DNA of 64,000 nt, from contig NZ_JAGIOP010000002.1 in the NCBI RefSeq assembly GCF_017876775.1, positions 1,798,001 to 1,862,000 of the forward strand, written 5' to 3'. Made by a program: the position numbers and the translations under genes. The notes under the pieces were generated by a model, which was given only the letters and a program-made list of their open reading frames with translations, was not told the origin of the DNA and did no database searches. Source of the stretch: Mycolicibacterium lutetiense. GTDB lineage: Bacteria; Actinomycetota; Actinomycetes; Mycobacteriales; Mycobacteriaceae. Position 1 is the stretch's first letter, and every line of letters begins with the position of its first letter. Below are positions 9,685-16,885 of this stretch, one piece after another.

Positions 9685-10740
9685 ATGACTGTTCGGGTGC
9701 GTACCAGCAGCGAGGGCTATGCGATCGACGGCCCGTGGGAGGGGTGCGCAGCGGCGAACGCATTCCTGGTGCATCTGGTCGGACGCGGGTTCAGTGCGGC
9801 GACGGTGCGGGCGTATGCCTTCGATGTGCTCAATTTGGCTCGGTTCCTGCTCGACCGTGATCTCGCGGTGGCGGCGGTGACGCCGGTGGAGGTGTTCGAG
9901 TGGATCGACTGGCAGGACGTGCGCCGTGACCCCCGGTGCAACCCGGCGAGAAGGAATGGCGGGAGCGCGGCGGCATCGACGATTAACCGGCGGGTCGCGG
10001 CGGTGCGGGCATTGTTCGAGTACCTGGTGATGACTGGGATACGTACCGACAACCCGGTGCCCTCACCGCGGCGCGGGCAGGGACTGCGACCGGTGGCGCG
10101 GGGGCCGCTCGGGCATCTGGGCCCGGGTCGGCCTCGGGCCGGAGGCCGACTGGTGCGGCAACCGCGATTGCTGCCCGAGTCCCTCGACGCGGATGCAGTC
10201 GAGCGGTTCGTGGCGTCGTTGCGAACCCATCGGGATCGGGCGATGGTGTGGGCGATGCTATTCGGGGGCTTACGCAGCGCCGAGGTGCGATCCTTGCGGT
10301 TGGCCGACATCGACTTCGGCCGGCGACGAGTGCGGGTGCTCGGCAAAGGCTCAAAGGAACGGGTGGTGCCGGTCGATGCAGCATTCTTCACCGAACTGTC
10401 GGCCTATCTGCGCCTGGAACGCCCACCAGGGTTGGCGACCGAGGAGTGTTTCGTGGTGCTGCGCGGACCCTCCGCGGGGGCCCCGGTCAGCGAGGCCGGA
10501 CTGCGGTCGCTGTTTCGGCGGCACCGAGACCACTCCGGTGCGACGAGGGTACGTCCGCATCGGCTCCGTCATACCTACGGCACTGAACTCGCCTCTGCTG
10601 GCATCGATCTGATGGTGCTGCGGGAGTTGATGGGCCACGTGTCCCCGGAAACCACCGCCGGCTACGTGCACCTGTCGGTCGAACAACTCGCCGCCGAATA
10701 CGGTGCGGCTCGCGCCAGCCTCGCTGGGACACGACGATGA
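9685..10740 (+). CDS. Tyrosine recombinase, TnpA-like
   Basis: 351-residue site-specific recombinase. N-terminal SAM-like DNA-binding domain (about 20-125, AFDVLNLARFLLDRD), catalytic domain from about 165. Catalytic residues are visible: Arg in GGLRSAEV, Lys in GKGSKERVV, HRLRH, and GHVSPETTAGYVH with the nucleophilic Tyr. ATG 9685 follows GAGAGGGG. Length is close to TnpA of Tn554 (about 360). The next gene overlaps by 4 nt, so both recombinases are co-translated. It appears intact. Confidence 0.9.
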   Translation: MTVRVRTSSEGYAIDGPWEGCAAANAFLVHLVGRGFSAATVRAYAFDVLNLARFLLDRDLAVAAVTPVEVFEWIDWQDVRRDPRCNPARRNGGSAAASTINRRVAAVRALFEYLVMTGIRTDNPVPSPRRGQGLRPVARGPLGHLGPGRPRAGGRLVRQPRLLPESLDADAVERFVASLRTHRDRAMVWAMLFGGLRSAEVRSLRLADIDFGRRRVRVLGKGSKERVVPVDAAFFTELSAYLRLERPPGLATEECFVVLRGPSAGAPVSEAGLRSLFRRHRDHSGATRVRPHRLRHTYGTELASAGIDLMVLRELMGHVSPETTAGYVHLSVEQLAAEYGAARASLAGTRR

Positions 10741-12692
10741 CCAACCGGACGCTCGCATCGATCGACCTACTGGCCGACTCGGATGCGGTGCTGGACGACT
10801 ATCTCGAGTACGTTTCCGGCCTAGGTCTCAGTGGCAGGTCGGTGCGTGGTCGCACCCGCAGCGCGAGCACCTTCCTGACCGAGCACCCGGATCTGCAGGA
10901 CTGGATGACTCGACCGGCGGCCGAGCGGTTGGCCGAGCTGCGCCACAGCGGGGCGTGGCCATTGCTGTGTCATGTCGTTGGCCGGGGCGCGTTACGGCTC
11001 GACCTCGAACTCGCGGCCGTCAAGAACCTCACTGGCCTCGGCCGGGCCGTCGAGGACCGCGACCCGGACGGATTCGCCGCCGTGCGCACGGCCGGGCTGG
11101 CCTTGGGCTGGACACCGCAATGGATCGAGACGGTCCTGGGTGAATGCCTGGCGGTGCTGCTCGCCTGGCACGGCGGACTCGTCCACGATGTCACCAACGG
11201 CACGGTCGACAAGTTCGATGCCGCACTGGCTGCCACACAGTCGATCCCGGCATCGTCGAGGCGCGCCTACCGCAACCGGATCGCCGGGCTGCGGCAGATG
11301 CTTTTTCACGCCCGCATCGTCGACACACCACCACAGCGTCGGCGGTGGGCCCGCAGCTACGCCCAACGCTTCGCCGACGTGGCGATGACCGGCCCGATCC
11401 GGCAGACGCTGCTGCGTTACGTCACCGTCAGGGCATCGGTGCTGCGGCCGAAATCCGTCGAATCGTTGATCAACGATCTGCTGCCGTTCGCGGACTATCT
11501 CAGCACCACTCATCCCGAACTCACCTCATTCGAGAATCTGGATCGCCGTCACATCGAGGGTTTCCTGGTCTGGAATCGCACCCGCACCTGGCGTGGGCAA
11601 CGCGCCGCCGCCGGCGCAGGACGCACCATCTCCAAGGCCGTGATCCAATCGACGGTGCTGAGCGTGCGCAACCTCCTCGATGACATCACCGAATGGGGTT
11701 GGGAGCAGGCACCGCCGCGTCGTCTGGTCTTCGCCGTCGATATCCCGAAACTCGATCAACCCCTGCCACGCGCCCTGCCACCTGATATCGACGCCGCGGT
11801 GATGAACGCGGTTGCCCAGCTGGAGGATACGTTTACCCGCGTCGGGTTGACGGTGCTGCGCGGGGCCGGGCTGCGAATAGGGGAACTGCTCGACCTCGAA
11901 CTCGACAGCGTCATCGACTACGGACCCGCCGGCACCTGGTTGAAAGTTCCGTTGGGCAAGCTCGCCACCGAACGCATGGTTCCACTCTCGGCCAACACCA
12001 TTGCCGCGTTGGACCAGTGGACCAGCAGACGTGGTGTTTGCCGCCCACTGCCGCATCCCCGTACCGGAGCGCCTACCGATTTCCTGTTCGTCGCGCACGG
12101 CCGCCGCCTCGGGCAGACGCGGTTACGCAAAGGCCTGCTCGCCGCCGTCGAGTCCTGCGGGCTGCACGGAACTGGCGGCGCACCGTTGGTGGTAACCCCG
12201 CATCAGCTACGCCACACGTGGGCCACCGAACTCGCGAACGCGGGCATGAGCCTGCAGGCTTTGATGGCACTGCTCGGACATGTCACCCCGCAGATGACGC
12301 TGCGTTACGCCACCCTGGCCTCCCCGACGCTGCGCGATGCCTACGACCAGGCCATGGGAAAGATGCGACGACAGTTCACTCTCACTCCGGTCGGCAAACC
12401 CATCGTCCCCGATGCGGTCAGCTGGCTCGGTAGTGAGATGCTCAAAACACGTGTCGCCCACGGCTACTGCGCCCGCCACCAGAGTGCCGGCGCCTGTCCC
12501 TATGCCAACATCTGCGAAACCTGCGACAACTTCGTCACCGGCCCCGAGTTCCAAGGCGCACTCAAGGCACAACGCAGCGACATCCAAACCCTCGAAGCAG
12601 ATGCCCGCGCCCGTGGCTGGCTCGACGAAGCCGCCCGCCACCACCGTGTCGCCGACGCGTTGACCGACCACCTGCACCGCCTCGACCGCTGA
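10737..12692 (+). CDS. Large tyrosine recombinase, TnpB-like
   Basis: 651-residue recombinase, size of TnpB in Tn554. The first 330 residues are a long helical DNA-binding region; the catalytic domain follows with Arg in GAGLRIGELL, HQLRHTWATEL, and LGHVTPQMTLRYATL supplying the Tyr. After the catalytic domain a cysteine cluster (CARHQSAGACPYANICETC) suggests a zinc-binding tail. It starts at ATG 10737 inside the end of the first recombinase gene. It is intact and probably functions with its partner to excise and insert the element. Confidence 0.9.
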   Translation: MTNRTLASIDLLADSDAVLDDYLEYVSGLGLSGRSVRGRTRSASTFLTEHPDLQDWMTRPAAERLAELRHSGAWPLLCHVVGRGALRLDLELAAVKNLTGLGRAVEDRDPDGFAAVRTAGLALGWTPQWIETVLGECLAVLLAWHGGLVHDVTNGTVDKFDAALAATQSIPASSRRAYRNRIAGLRQMLFHARIVDTPPQRRRWARSYAQRFADVAMTGPIRQTLLRYVTVRASVLRPKSVESLINDLLPFADYLSTTHPELTSFENLDRRHIEGFLVWNRTRTWRGQRAAAGAGRTISKAVIQSTVLSVRNLLDDITEWGWEQAPPRRLVFAVDIPKLDQPLPRALPPDIDAAVMNAVAQLEDTFTRVGLTVLRGAGLRIGELLDLELDSVIDYGPAGTWLKVPLGKLATERMVPLSANTIAALDQWTSRRGVCRPLPHPRTGAPTDFLFVAHGRRLGQTRLRKGLLAAVESCGLHGTGGAPLVVTPHQLRHTWATELANAGMSLQALMALLGHVTPQMTLRYATLASPTLRDAYDQAMGKMRRQFTLTPVGKPIVPDAVSWLGSEMLKTRVAHGYCARHQSAGACPYANICETCDNFVTGPEFQGALKAQRSDIQTLEADARARGWLDEAARHHRVADALTDHLHRLDR

Positions 12693-12724
12693 CCGAATCG
12701 ACCACCTGGGGTTGATGCGCCCCC

Positions 12725-12741
12725 GAGGGCCGGATAATGAT
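12725..12741 (-). repeat. Right terminal inverted repeat of the Tn554-like element
   Basis: Read on the minus strand it is ATCATTATCCGGCCCTC, matching the left end in ATC, a TTA, and CCGGCCCTC. The last three bases may belong to the target gene (Ile codon). Confidence 0.6.
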
Positions 12742-12939
12742 ACCAAGCTCTTTCGCCCGGCCACGCAGATCATCGACTGTCCAGTCGTCATAGGAGCCGG
12801 ACTTGCCGCCTGCGCGGCCGACGCTCGAACGCCCCCGGGCAGCAGCGGCGTTGGAGATCCGCGCGGATTTCTCCTTCGAATTGCCCTCGTCACGCAGTTC
12901 CTCGTAGAGCTTCTCGTCTTTGATAGACGGATTCGGCAT
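12739..12939 (-). pseudogene. N-terminal part of the split Rho-N-like gene
   Basis: Sixty-seven codons from ATG 12939 (AGGGAGG just upstream): MPNPSIKDEKLYEELRDEGN, a KEKSARISNAAAARG helix, and YDDWTVDDLRGRAKELGI, the start of a Rho-N/SAP-like fold. This is a common small mycobacterial protein of about 85 residues. The frame runs on into the transposon as unrelated residues. The missing C terminus is at 9525-9581. The product is probably non-functional. It was the third gene of the SigF operon that begins at 13350. Confidence 0.85.
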
Positions 12940-12953
12940 CTTGCCTCCCTTGG

Positions 12954-13109
12954 TCAGTACCAGCTCCGCCGGCCGGCGACCGGACGCCCGATGGCCCCGA
13001 GCAGCCAGAACACGCCACCGATGACCAGCAGGATCACGCCCACCACCCAGAGCAGGTACACGTTGAAGATCAAGCCGAGAATGAGCAGAATTGCACCGAG
13101 TACCACCAT
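12954..13109 (-). CDS. Tiny hydrophobic membrane protein (51 aa, DUF6131-like)
   Basis: ATG 13109 to TGA 12954-12956. Sequence begins MVVLGAILLILGLIFNVYLL and continues WVVGVILLVIGGVFWLLGAI, two closely spaced membrane helices, then a basic tail GRPVAGRRSWY. This pattern is common in mycobacterial small membrane proteins of the DUF6131 type. It lies 7 bp after the 13350 gene and 14 bp before the Rho-N-like gene, clearly within one operon under the SigF promoter at 13361-13387. Role unknown. Confidence 0.75.
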   Translation of the reverse strand: MVVLGAILLILGLIFNVYLLWVVGVILLVIGGVFWLLGAIGRPVAGRRSWY

Positions 13110-13116
13110 GTCGACC

Positions 13117-13350
13117 TCAATTCACCGCGGCGATGGGGGTCATCGCGCTGGGCTGCGGCAGACGGCATTCGTCCACCTTCGGGTTGACGCCCGCATAGTT
13201 GAGCGGACCGGCAATGACCGTGAGCGCTATGGCGCCCGCGGTCGCACAGTTTGTTGATCCACCATGGAAATAGTCGCGCTGCCAGGCCGCCACCACACCG
13301 ATGATCAGCCAGATGAGCACGAGTGTTCCGAACAATCCACCAAGTCTCAT
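13117..13350 (-). CDS. Small membrane protein (77 aa), first gene of a SigF operon
   Basis: One N-terminal membrane helix (about residues 4-22, GLFGTLVLIWLIIGVVAAW), then a short polar region with two Cys and a Pro-rich end. ATG 13350 is 10 nt after the GGGTAC box of a near-perfect SigF promoter, so the transcript is probably leaderless. The function is not recognised. It leads the operon containing the DUF6131-like protein and the Rho-N-like gene now broken by the Tn554-like element. Confidence 0.8.
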   Translation of the reverse strand: MRLGGLFGTLVLIWLIIGVVAAWQRDYFHGGSTNCATAGAIALTVIAGPLNYAGVNPKVDECRLPQPSAMTPIAAVN

Positions 13351-13360
13351 GACATGCGAT

Positions 13361-13387
13361 GTACCCCGCTGACGCGAGGGTCAAACC
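13361..13387 (-). promoter_or_regulatory. SigF-type promoter
   Basis: Minus strand GGTTT (13383-13387), 16 nt, GGGTAC (13361-13366): full match to the SigF consensus. The ATG of the 77-aa membrane protein follows after 10 nt. Confidence 0.85.
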
Positions 13388-13439
13388 TGGGGCAAGGCCG
13401 ATCGCGCTAGGGTCGAGTTGACCCGAAGGAGGCATCGGG

Positions 13440-14066
13440 ATGAACGCCGACCAACCCTCGTTGATGGATCTGGCCAGTGATGAGCGGACCGACCTTGCCG
13501 AATTTCTCGCCACGCTGGCCCCTCAGGAATGGCAGACCGAGTCTCTGTGCACGGGATGGACCGTGAAAGAGGTTGTAGCGCACGTCATCAGCTATGAAGA
13601 TCTCAATCTCGCCGGACTGCTCAAGCGATTTACAAAGGGTCGAATCGTGCGCGCCAACGAGGTCGGGGTGGCGGAATACTCGACCATGTCGACCGATGAA
13701 CTGCTCGAATTCCTCAACCAGCATCTACGGCCACACGGTCTGACCGCAGGATTCGGCGGCATGATCGGCCTGGTCGACGGCACAGTCCATCATCAGGACA
13801 TCCGCCGCGCACTGGGCCGCCCCCGCACCGTGCCCGCGCAGCGACTACAACAGATCCTGCCCCGGGTGCCCGGCAACCCACGGCTGGGAGCGGGCCGGCG
13901 AATCAAAGGACTTCGGCTGCGCGCCAACGACATCGAGTGGGCGCACGGTAGCGGACCGGAGGTCACCGGGACCGGCGAGGCCTTGCTGCTGGCAATGACC
14001 GGCCGGAGACAGGCCGCCGAGGAACTCTCTGGCGAGGGCGCGACAACTCTGCTTGCCCGGATCTGA
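13440..14066 (+). CDS. Mycothiol-dependent maleylpyruvate isomerase family protein
   Basis: 208-residue DinB-like four-helix metalloprotein. CTGWTVKEVVAHV near residues 38-50 carries the first metal His, and VDGTVHHQDIRRALG near 115-129 the others. The family includes mycothiol-dependent maleylpyruvate isomerase and many uncharacterised mycothiol transferases, so the reaction cannot be fixed. ATG 13440 is preceded by GAAGGAGG. A TAGGGT -10-like box lies near 13410. It is divergent from the SigF operon. Confidence 0.82.
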   Translation: MNADQPSLMDLASDERTDLAEFLATLAPQEWQTESLCTGWTVKEVVAHVISYEDLNLAGLLKRFTKGRIVRANEVGVAEYSTMSTDELLEFLNQHLRPHGLTAGFGGMIGLVDGTVHHQDIRRALGRPRTVPAQRLQQILPRVPGNPRLGAGRRIKGLRLRANDIEWAHGSGPEVTGTGEALLLAMTGRRQAAEELSGEGATTLLARI

Positions 14067-14121
14067 CGCGGGAGAACCCCGATCGATTGTCCGAGCCTGT
14101 CATGGGGCGTAGAGTTCCATT

Positions 14122-14156
14122 CAGGTTGAGTTCACAGCCGCCCCGAAACGTCATCG
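14122..14156 (+). promoter_or_regulatory. Conserved upstream element of STAS gene 2 (copy 2)
   Basis: Begins CAGGTTGAGTTCACAGCCGC and ends CGTCATCG, matching 5807-5840 with a few changes and one indel. It lies 96 nt before the STAS gene at 14252. Confidence 0.6.
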
Positions 14157-14251
14157 GGTGCAGGGTCGCGATACTCCCTGTATCCAGGGGTTTCGAGCCC
14201 ACAGAGCCTGAAGCGTGACGTGACCACAGTGTTTGTACTGAGGAGTCACAG

Positions 14252-14680
14252 ATGTCCACCATCAGCGCCGTGAAAACGGCGATGTCTTCTGCCAACCATC
14301 ACAGTCGCGCCCAATTCTGCGCCCAGTGGCTGTCGCCGGCTACCGCGGTGATCAGTGTCCACGGCGAGTTGGACGCATCCAATGCCGCAGAGCTGACCGA
14401 ATGCGGTACCCAGCACAGCAGACCGAGCGGACAACTCGTCCTGGACCTGAGTGCGGTCGAGTTCTTCGGTACCGGCTGCTTCGCCTGCCTGCACAGCCTC
14501 AACGTGCATTGCGCCGGCGAAAACATGGACTGGGTAATGATTCCCAGCACCGCAGTGTCCCGAGTGCTCGGAATCTGCGATCCCGCCTGTGCCCTGCCGA
14601 CCTCCACCGGCCTGCCTGCCGCCCTGTCGATGCTCCGCAATCAGCCACGGCCCATCCAGTTGGTCAACTTGCCTCGCTAA
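14252..14680 (+). CDS. STAS-domain anti-anti-sigma factor, copy 2
   Basis: 142-residue SpoIIAA/RsbV-like STAS domain. Phospho-loop EFFGTGCFACLHSLN, with Thr at the regulatory position, and an N-terminal strand VISVHGELDASNAAEL. Cysteine-rich for this family (for example GTGCFACLH and GICDPACAL), which might allow redox control as reported for some mycobacterial anti-anti-sigma factors (inference). ATG 14252 follows GAGGAG. It converges on an RsbW paralogue with a 4-bp 3' overlap, repeating the STAS-to-sigF arrangement at 5925-7501. Confidence 0.88.
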   Translation: MSTISAVKTAMSSANHHSRAQFCAQWLSPATAVISVHGELDASNAAELTECGTQHSRPSGQLVLDLSAVEFFGTGCFACLHSLNVHCAGENMDWVMIPSTAVSRVLGICDPACALPTSTGLPAALSMLRNQPRPIQLVNLPR

Positions 14681-15189
14681 CTGCCGGACAGAGCCCAACG
14701 CCGCCGGATCGTCAGCGTGATACCGAGTACGGGTTGGCCGCTGCCGCTGTTCGCATAATCAGCTTCTTCGACGAAGGTGACGACCTTGTCGGTCAACGCC
14801 TCCAGTACCCGGCGGCTGAAACCGCTCAAGAAGACGCTGCCGGGGGCCACATGCACTCGGTCACAGATCGCCGACACCCGAACGTCGACCTCGCGTACGC
14901 GGGGTTCTTCGATGAGTACCAGGTCGGAGCCGGGCTCGGCCATGCCGATCAGCACCGTGCACGCTTCATCCACCGCCAGTGCCAAGTCGGTAGCCGTATC
15001 GCCATCCAGCTCTTCATAGTCGGCCAGGGAACCCGTCATCGATCTCACTACCGTCAGCGCCCGCGTATGAGCGGGAACCCGGAGTTCGACAGCTCGCGAT
15101 CCCAGCATGTGGCCATATCCCGAGTGGGGTATTCGCCGACCGTGCACCACAGTCAGCCGGAGCCTCGGTAAGCGGCCTGACGATGACAT
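14677..15189 (-). CDS. RsbW-like anti-sigma factor paralogue
   Basis: 170 residues from ATG 15189. HATPase-type core with AVELRVPAHTRALTVVRSM and LALAVDEACTVLIG, and C-terminal QPVLGITLTIRRR, all parallel to RsbW at 7067. Start choice: without the adjacent IS3 element the SigF box GGGTAC would lie 9 nt before this ATG, the same spacing as in neighbouring leaderless genes; ATG 15108 is an alternative. No sigma gene is attached. The IS insertion has parted the gene from its promoter, so expression is probably changed. Confidence 0.82.
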   Translation of the reverse strand: MSSSGRLPRLRLTVVHGRRIPHSGYGHMLGSRAVELRVPAHTRALTVVRSMTGSLADYEELDGDTATDLALAVDEACTVLIGMAEPGSDLVLIEEPRVREVDVRVSAICDRVHVAPGSVFLSGFSRRVLEALTDKVVTFVEEADYANSGSGQPVLGITLTIRRRWALSGS

Positions 15190-15202
15190 GTTCATCGCGT
15201 GG

Positions 15203-15223
15203 GGTTCCCCAGGAAAAGTGGAC
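15203..15223 (+). repeat. IS3 terminal inverted repeat, left
   Basis: Begins GGTTCCCCAG and ends AGTGGAC; matches the inverse of 16482-16502 at 18 of 21 positions. Confidence 0.88.
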
Positions 15224-15227
15224 GCGG

Positions 15228-16118
15228 TTAGCTTGCTTCCAGGGTGACATTCAGGCTGCGCTCGTAGGTGATGGGTGAGCGCATTCCGATCGCTGAATGC
15301 CGACGTTGATGATTGTAGAATCGCATCCAATTGTCAACTGCTGCAATCAATTCAGCCATTGTGGCGAAAGTGTGCCGGTAGTAGTACTCATGTTTGAACG
15401 TCGACCACAGCGCCTCCGCGCCGGCGTTATCCCAGCAGATGCCGGTGGCACCCATAGAGCGCCGCAGCCCGTGGGCGCTGGCTGCGGCAGCCATATCGTG
15501 GGAGGTGTACTGGGTGCCGCGGTCCGATTGCAGTATGACGCCCTTGACGTGGCCGCCGCGGGTGAACACCGCCCGATCCACCGCGGTGGTCACCAACCCG
15601 GTGCGCATGTGGTCATCGACCGCCCAGCCCAAGACGCGGCGCGAATGCTCATCGCGGATCGCGCACAGGTACATGTCGCCTTCCCCGCAGCTCAGGTAGG
15701 TGATGTCGGAGGACCACACCGCATCTATACGACCCTGGTCAAACCGGCGGCCGACCAGATCAGGCGGGAACGACGCACAAGGATCGACGACCGTGGTCGT
15801 TTTGAAGGTGCGTGGGCTGATGCCCTCGATGCCCAGGTCGGCCATGATCGTTGCGACGGTGTTGACCGATACCCGTTCTCCGGCGTCGTGCAGATCAGCG
15901 GTGATCCGCGGCGAGCCGTAGGTGCCGCCGGAGTCCTTGTGGTGGGTCAAGATCTTGACTTCCAGATCCCGGCGTCGTTGGACCCGTGGCGTCGGCTCAC
16001 TGGCCGACAGCCGGTACCGATGCTTGTAGTAGCCCGAGGTGGACACCCCCAGCAGCTGGGCCATGCGGGTCACGTCGTGGGAGGCGCACTCTGCGGCCAT
16101 GAGCTCAAACCGGCTCAC
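15228..16118 (-). CDS. IS3-family transposase OrfB (DDE integrase)
   Basis: 296-residue catalytic part of an IS3-type transposase. After an HTH-like region (HDVTRMAQLLGVSTSGYYKH) comes the rve integrase core with DDE residues: Asp in AVWSSDITYL, Asp in LQSDRGTQYTS, and Glu in WDNAGAEALWSTFKHE. The GTG start at 16118 overlaps the orfA stop (GTGA); the fused OrfAB protein may also be made by frameshifting on the A-rich GGAAAAAG stretch upstream. The stop at 15228 lies just inside the left inverted repeat. Confidence 0.92.
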   Translation of the reverse strand: MSRFELMAAECASHDVTRMAQLLGVSTSGYYKHRYRLSASEPTPRVQRRRDLEVKILTHHKDSGGTYGSPRITADLHDAGERVSVNTVATIMADLGIEGISPRTFKTTTVVDPCASFPPDLVGRRFDQGRIDAVWSSDITYLSCGEGDMYLCAIRDEHSRRVLGWAVDDHMRTGLVTTAVDRAVFTRGGHVKGVILQSDRGTQYTSHDMAAAASAHGLRRSMGATGICWDNAGAEALWSTFKHEYYYRHTFATMAELIAAVDNWMRFYNHQRRHSAIGMRSPITYERSLNVTLEAS

Positions 16119-16438
16119 TTTAGATGCTTGCCCGCAAAGTACGCCGAGGCTTTTTCCAGGAACGCGATGTCCTTTGCCTGCTCGGTGACCTTCACCCGCA
16201 GCCGTACCAACTCAGCACGTTCATCCGGTGAAAGCGATTGCCCATCACCAGGATCGGCAACCCCGCCGCCTTCGGCGGCGGCCATCCGTCGCCGCTCCTG
16301 GCTCACCCACTTATGCAGCAGGTTCTCATGCAGATTCAGCTCCAGGGCAACCTCAGCCACCGGCCGATTCGAATCGATCACCCGATGCGCGGCCTCCACC
16401 CGGTACTCCGGGGTAAACGAACGCCGACGACCAGACAT
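16115..16438 (-). CDS. IS3-family transposase OrfA (HTH)
   Basis: 107-residue DNA-binding subunit. N-terminal helix-turn-helix (FTPEYRVEAAHRVIDSNRPV, then VALELNLHENLLHKWV), and a leucine-zipper-like helix at the C terminus (SPDERAELVRLRVKVTEQAKD) used for multimer formation. It binds the terminal repeats and inhibits or forms OrfAB. ATG 16438 is preceded by GGAAGGA. Confidence 0.9.
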   Translation of the reverse strand: MSGRRRSFTPEYRVEAAHRVIDSNRPVAEVALELNLHENLLHKWVSQERRRMAAAEGGGVADPGDGQSLSPDERAELVRLRVKVTEQAKDIAFLEKASAYFAGKHLK

Positions 16439-16481
16439 ACGAACATCCTTCCAAGGGGACCACCGTCCCGCTATCTCAGAT

Positions 16482-16502
16482 GTCCACTACTTCTGGGGAA
16501 CC
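16482..16502 (-). repeat. IS3 terminal inverted repeat, right
   Basis: Begins GTCCACT and ends CTGGGGAACC; inverse of 15203-15223. Confidence 0.88.
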
Positions 16503-16507
16503 TCAGC

Positions 16508-16535
16508 GTACCCAAAGTCGCCCAAGCACCAAACC
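16508..16535 (-). promoter_or_regulatory. SigF-type promoter cut off from the anti-sigma paralogue
   Basis: Minus strand GGTTT (16531-16535), 17 nt, GGGTAC (16508-16513). The last base of the -10 belongs to the IS3 target duplication. In the uninterrupted sequence the ATG at 15189 would follow after 9 nt. The promoter now reads into the IS3 right end. Confidence 0.75.
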
Positions 16536-16579
16536 GAAGCGGCGGAAGCAATGAGGTTGCGTCGTAGCGTCATCCCACG

Positions 16580-16780
16580 TCACGCTGCGCGTCGGCTACA
16601 GCCGGGAATCTCCGGCTCTGCGCCGTCGGTGACCAGATCATCAGGGCAGTGCCACAGCAGTTCGGTGAGGGCGTACTCAGTGAGGGCCTGCCGGTGCTGC
16701 GATTCGAGAACCTCTGCGATCCGCTCGAAGATGACTTCTCGCCCGCCCTGGACTGACGGGGATTGTGCTGACCTGGCCAT
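16580..16780 (-). CDS. Small hypothetical protein (66 aa), SigF-controlled
   Basis: ATG 16780 is chosen because GAGGTGAGG lies just upstream. The 66-residue protein has a central helix (REVIFERIAEVLESQHRQAL) followed by TEYALTELLWHCPDDLV; no membrane segment, two Cys. Function not recognised. A perfect SigF promoter at 16812-16838 precedes it with a leader of about 25 nt. It is divergent from the haem-oxygenase-like gene, which has its own SigF promoter. Confidence 0.65.
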   Translation of the reverse strand: MARSAQSPSVQGGREVIFERIAEVLESQHRQALTEYALTELLWHCPDDLVTDGAEPEIPGCSRRAA

Positions 16781-16811
16781 GTTCCTCACCTCAACTTCGC
16801 CAGACTGCTGA

Positions 16812-16838
16812 ATACCCCCGCAGGTACCCCGACAAACC
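16812..16838 (-). promoter_or_regulatory. SigF-type promoter (minus strand)
   Basis: Minus strand GGTTT (16834-16838), 16 nt, GGGTAT (16812-16817): full consensus. Drives the 66-aa gene. Confidence 0.85.
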
Positions 16839-16846
16839 GACACGCG

Positions 16847-16873
16847 GGTTTACCAGAACCCCCTGGCGGGCAT
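16847..16873 (+). promoter_or_regulatory. SigF-type promoter (plus strand)
   Basis: GGTTT (16847-16851), 16 nt, GGGCAT (16868-16873), then 12 nt to ATG 16886. Same -10 variant as the rsbW promoter. It is back-to-back with the minus-strand promoter at 16812. Confidence 0.75.
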
Positions 16874-16885
16874 TCCTCATCCGCC

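Larger units (their letters stand above)
9582..12738 (+). mobile_element. Tn554-like element with two tyrosine recombinases, no cargo
   Basis: 3157 bp lying between the two halves of the Rho-N-like gene, so both ends can be placed to within a base or two. It carries only two overlapping tyrosine-recombinase genes in the TnpA/TnpB order of Tn554; a tnpC-like gene and any resistance cargo are absent (46 bp remain after the second gene). The ends show short imperfect inverted repeats with a shared CCGGCCCTC. No clear target duplication is seen, as expected for recombinase-type transposition. Confidence 0.85.
15200..16505 (-). mobile_element. IS3-family insertion sequence
   Basis: 1306 bp with TG...CA ends, 24-bp terminal inverted repeats (TGNGGTTCCCCAG at each outer end, GTGGAC at the inner end) and a 3-bp GCG target duplication at 15197-15199 and 16506-16508. 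It contains orfA and orfB on the minus strand. Both are open and the catalytic triad is present, so it looks recent and active. It sits between a SigF promoter and an anti-sigma gene. Confidence 0.92.

Noticed and set aside
9582..12738. Prophage or integrative genomic island from the two integrases
   Set aside because: Only two recombinase genes are present, the ends are defined by the split target gene, and no phage, plasmid or tRNA attachment site is seen.
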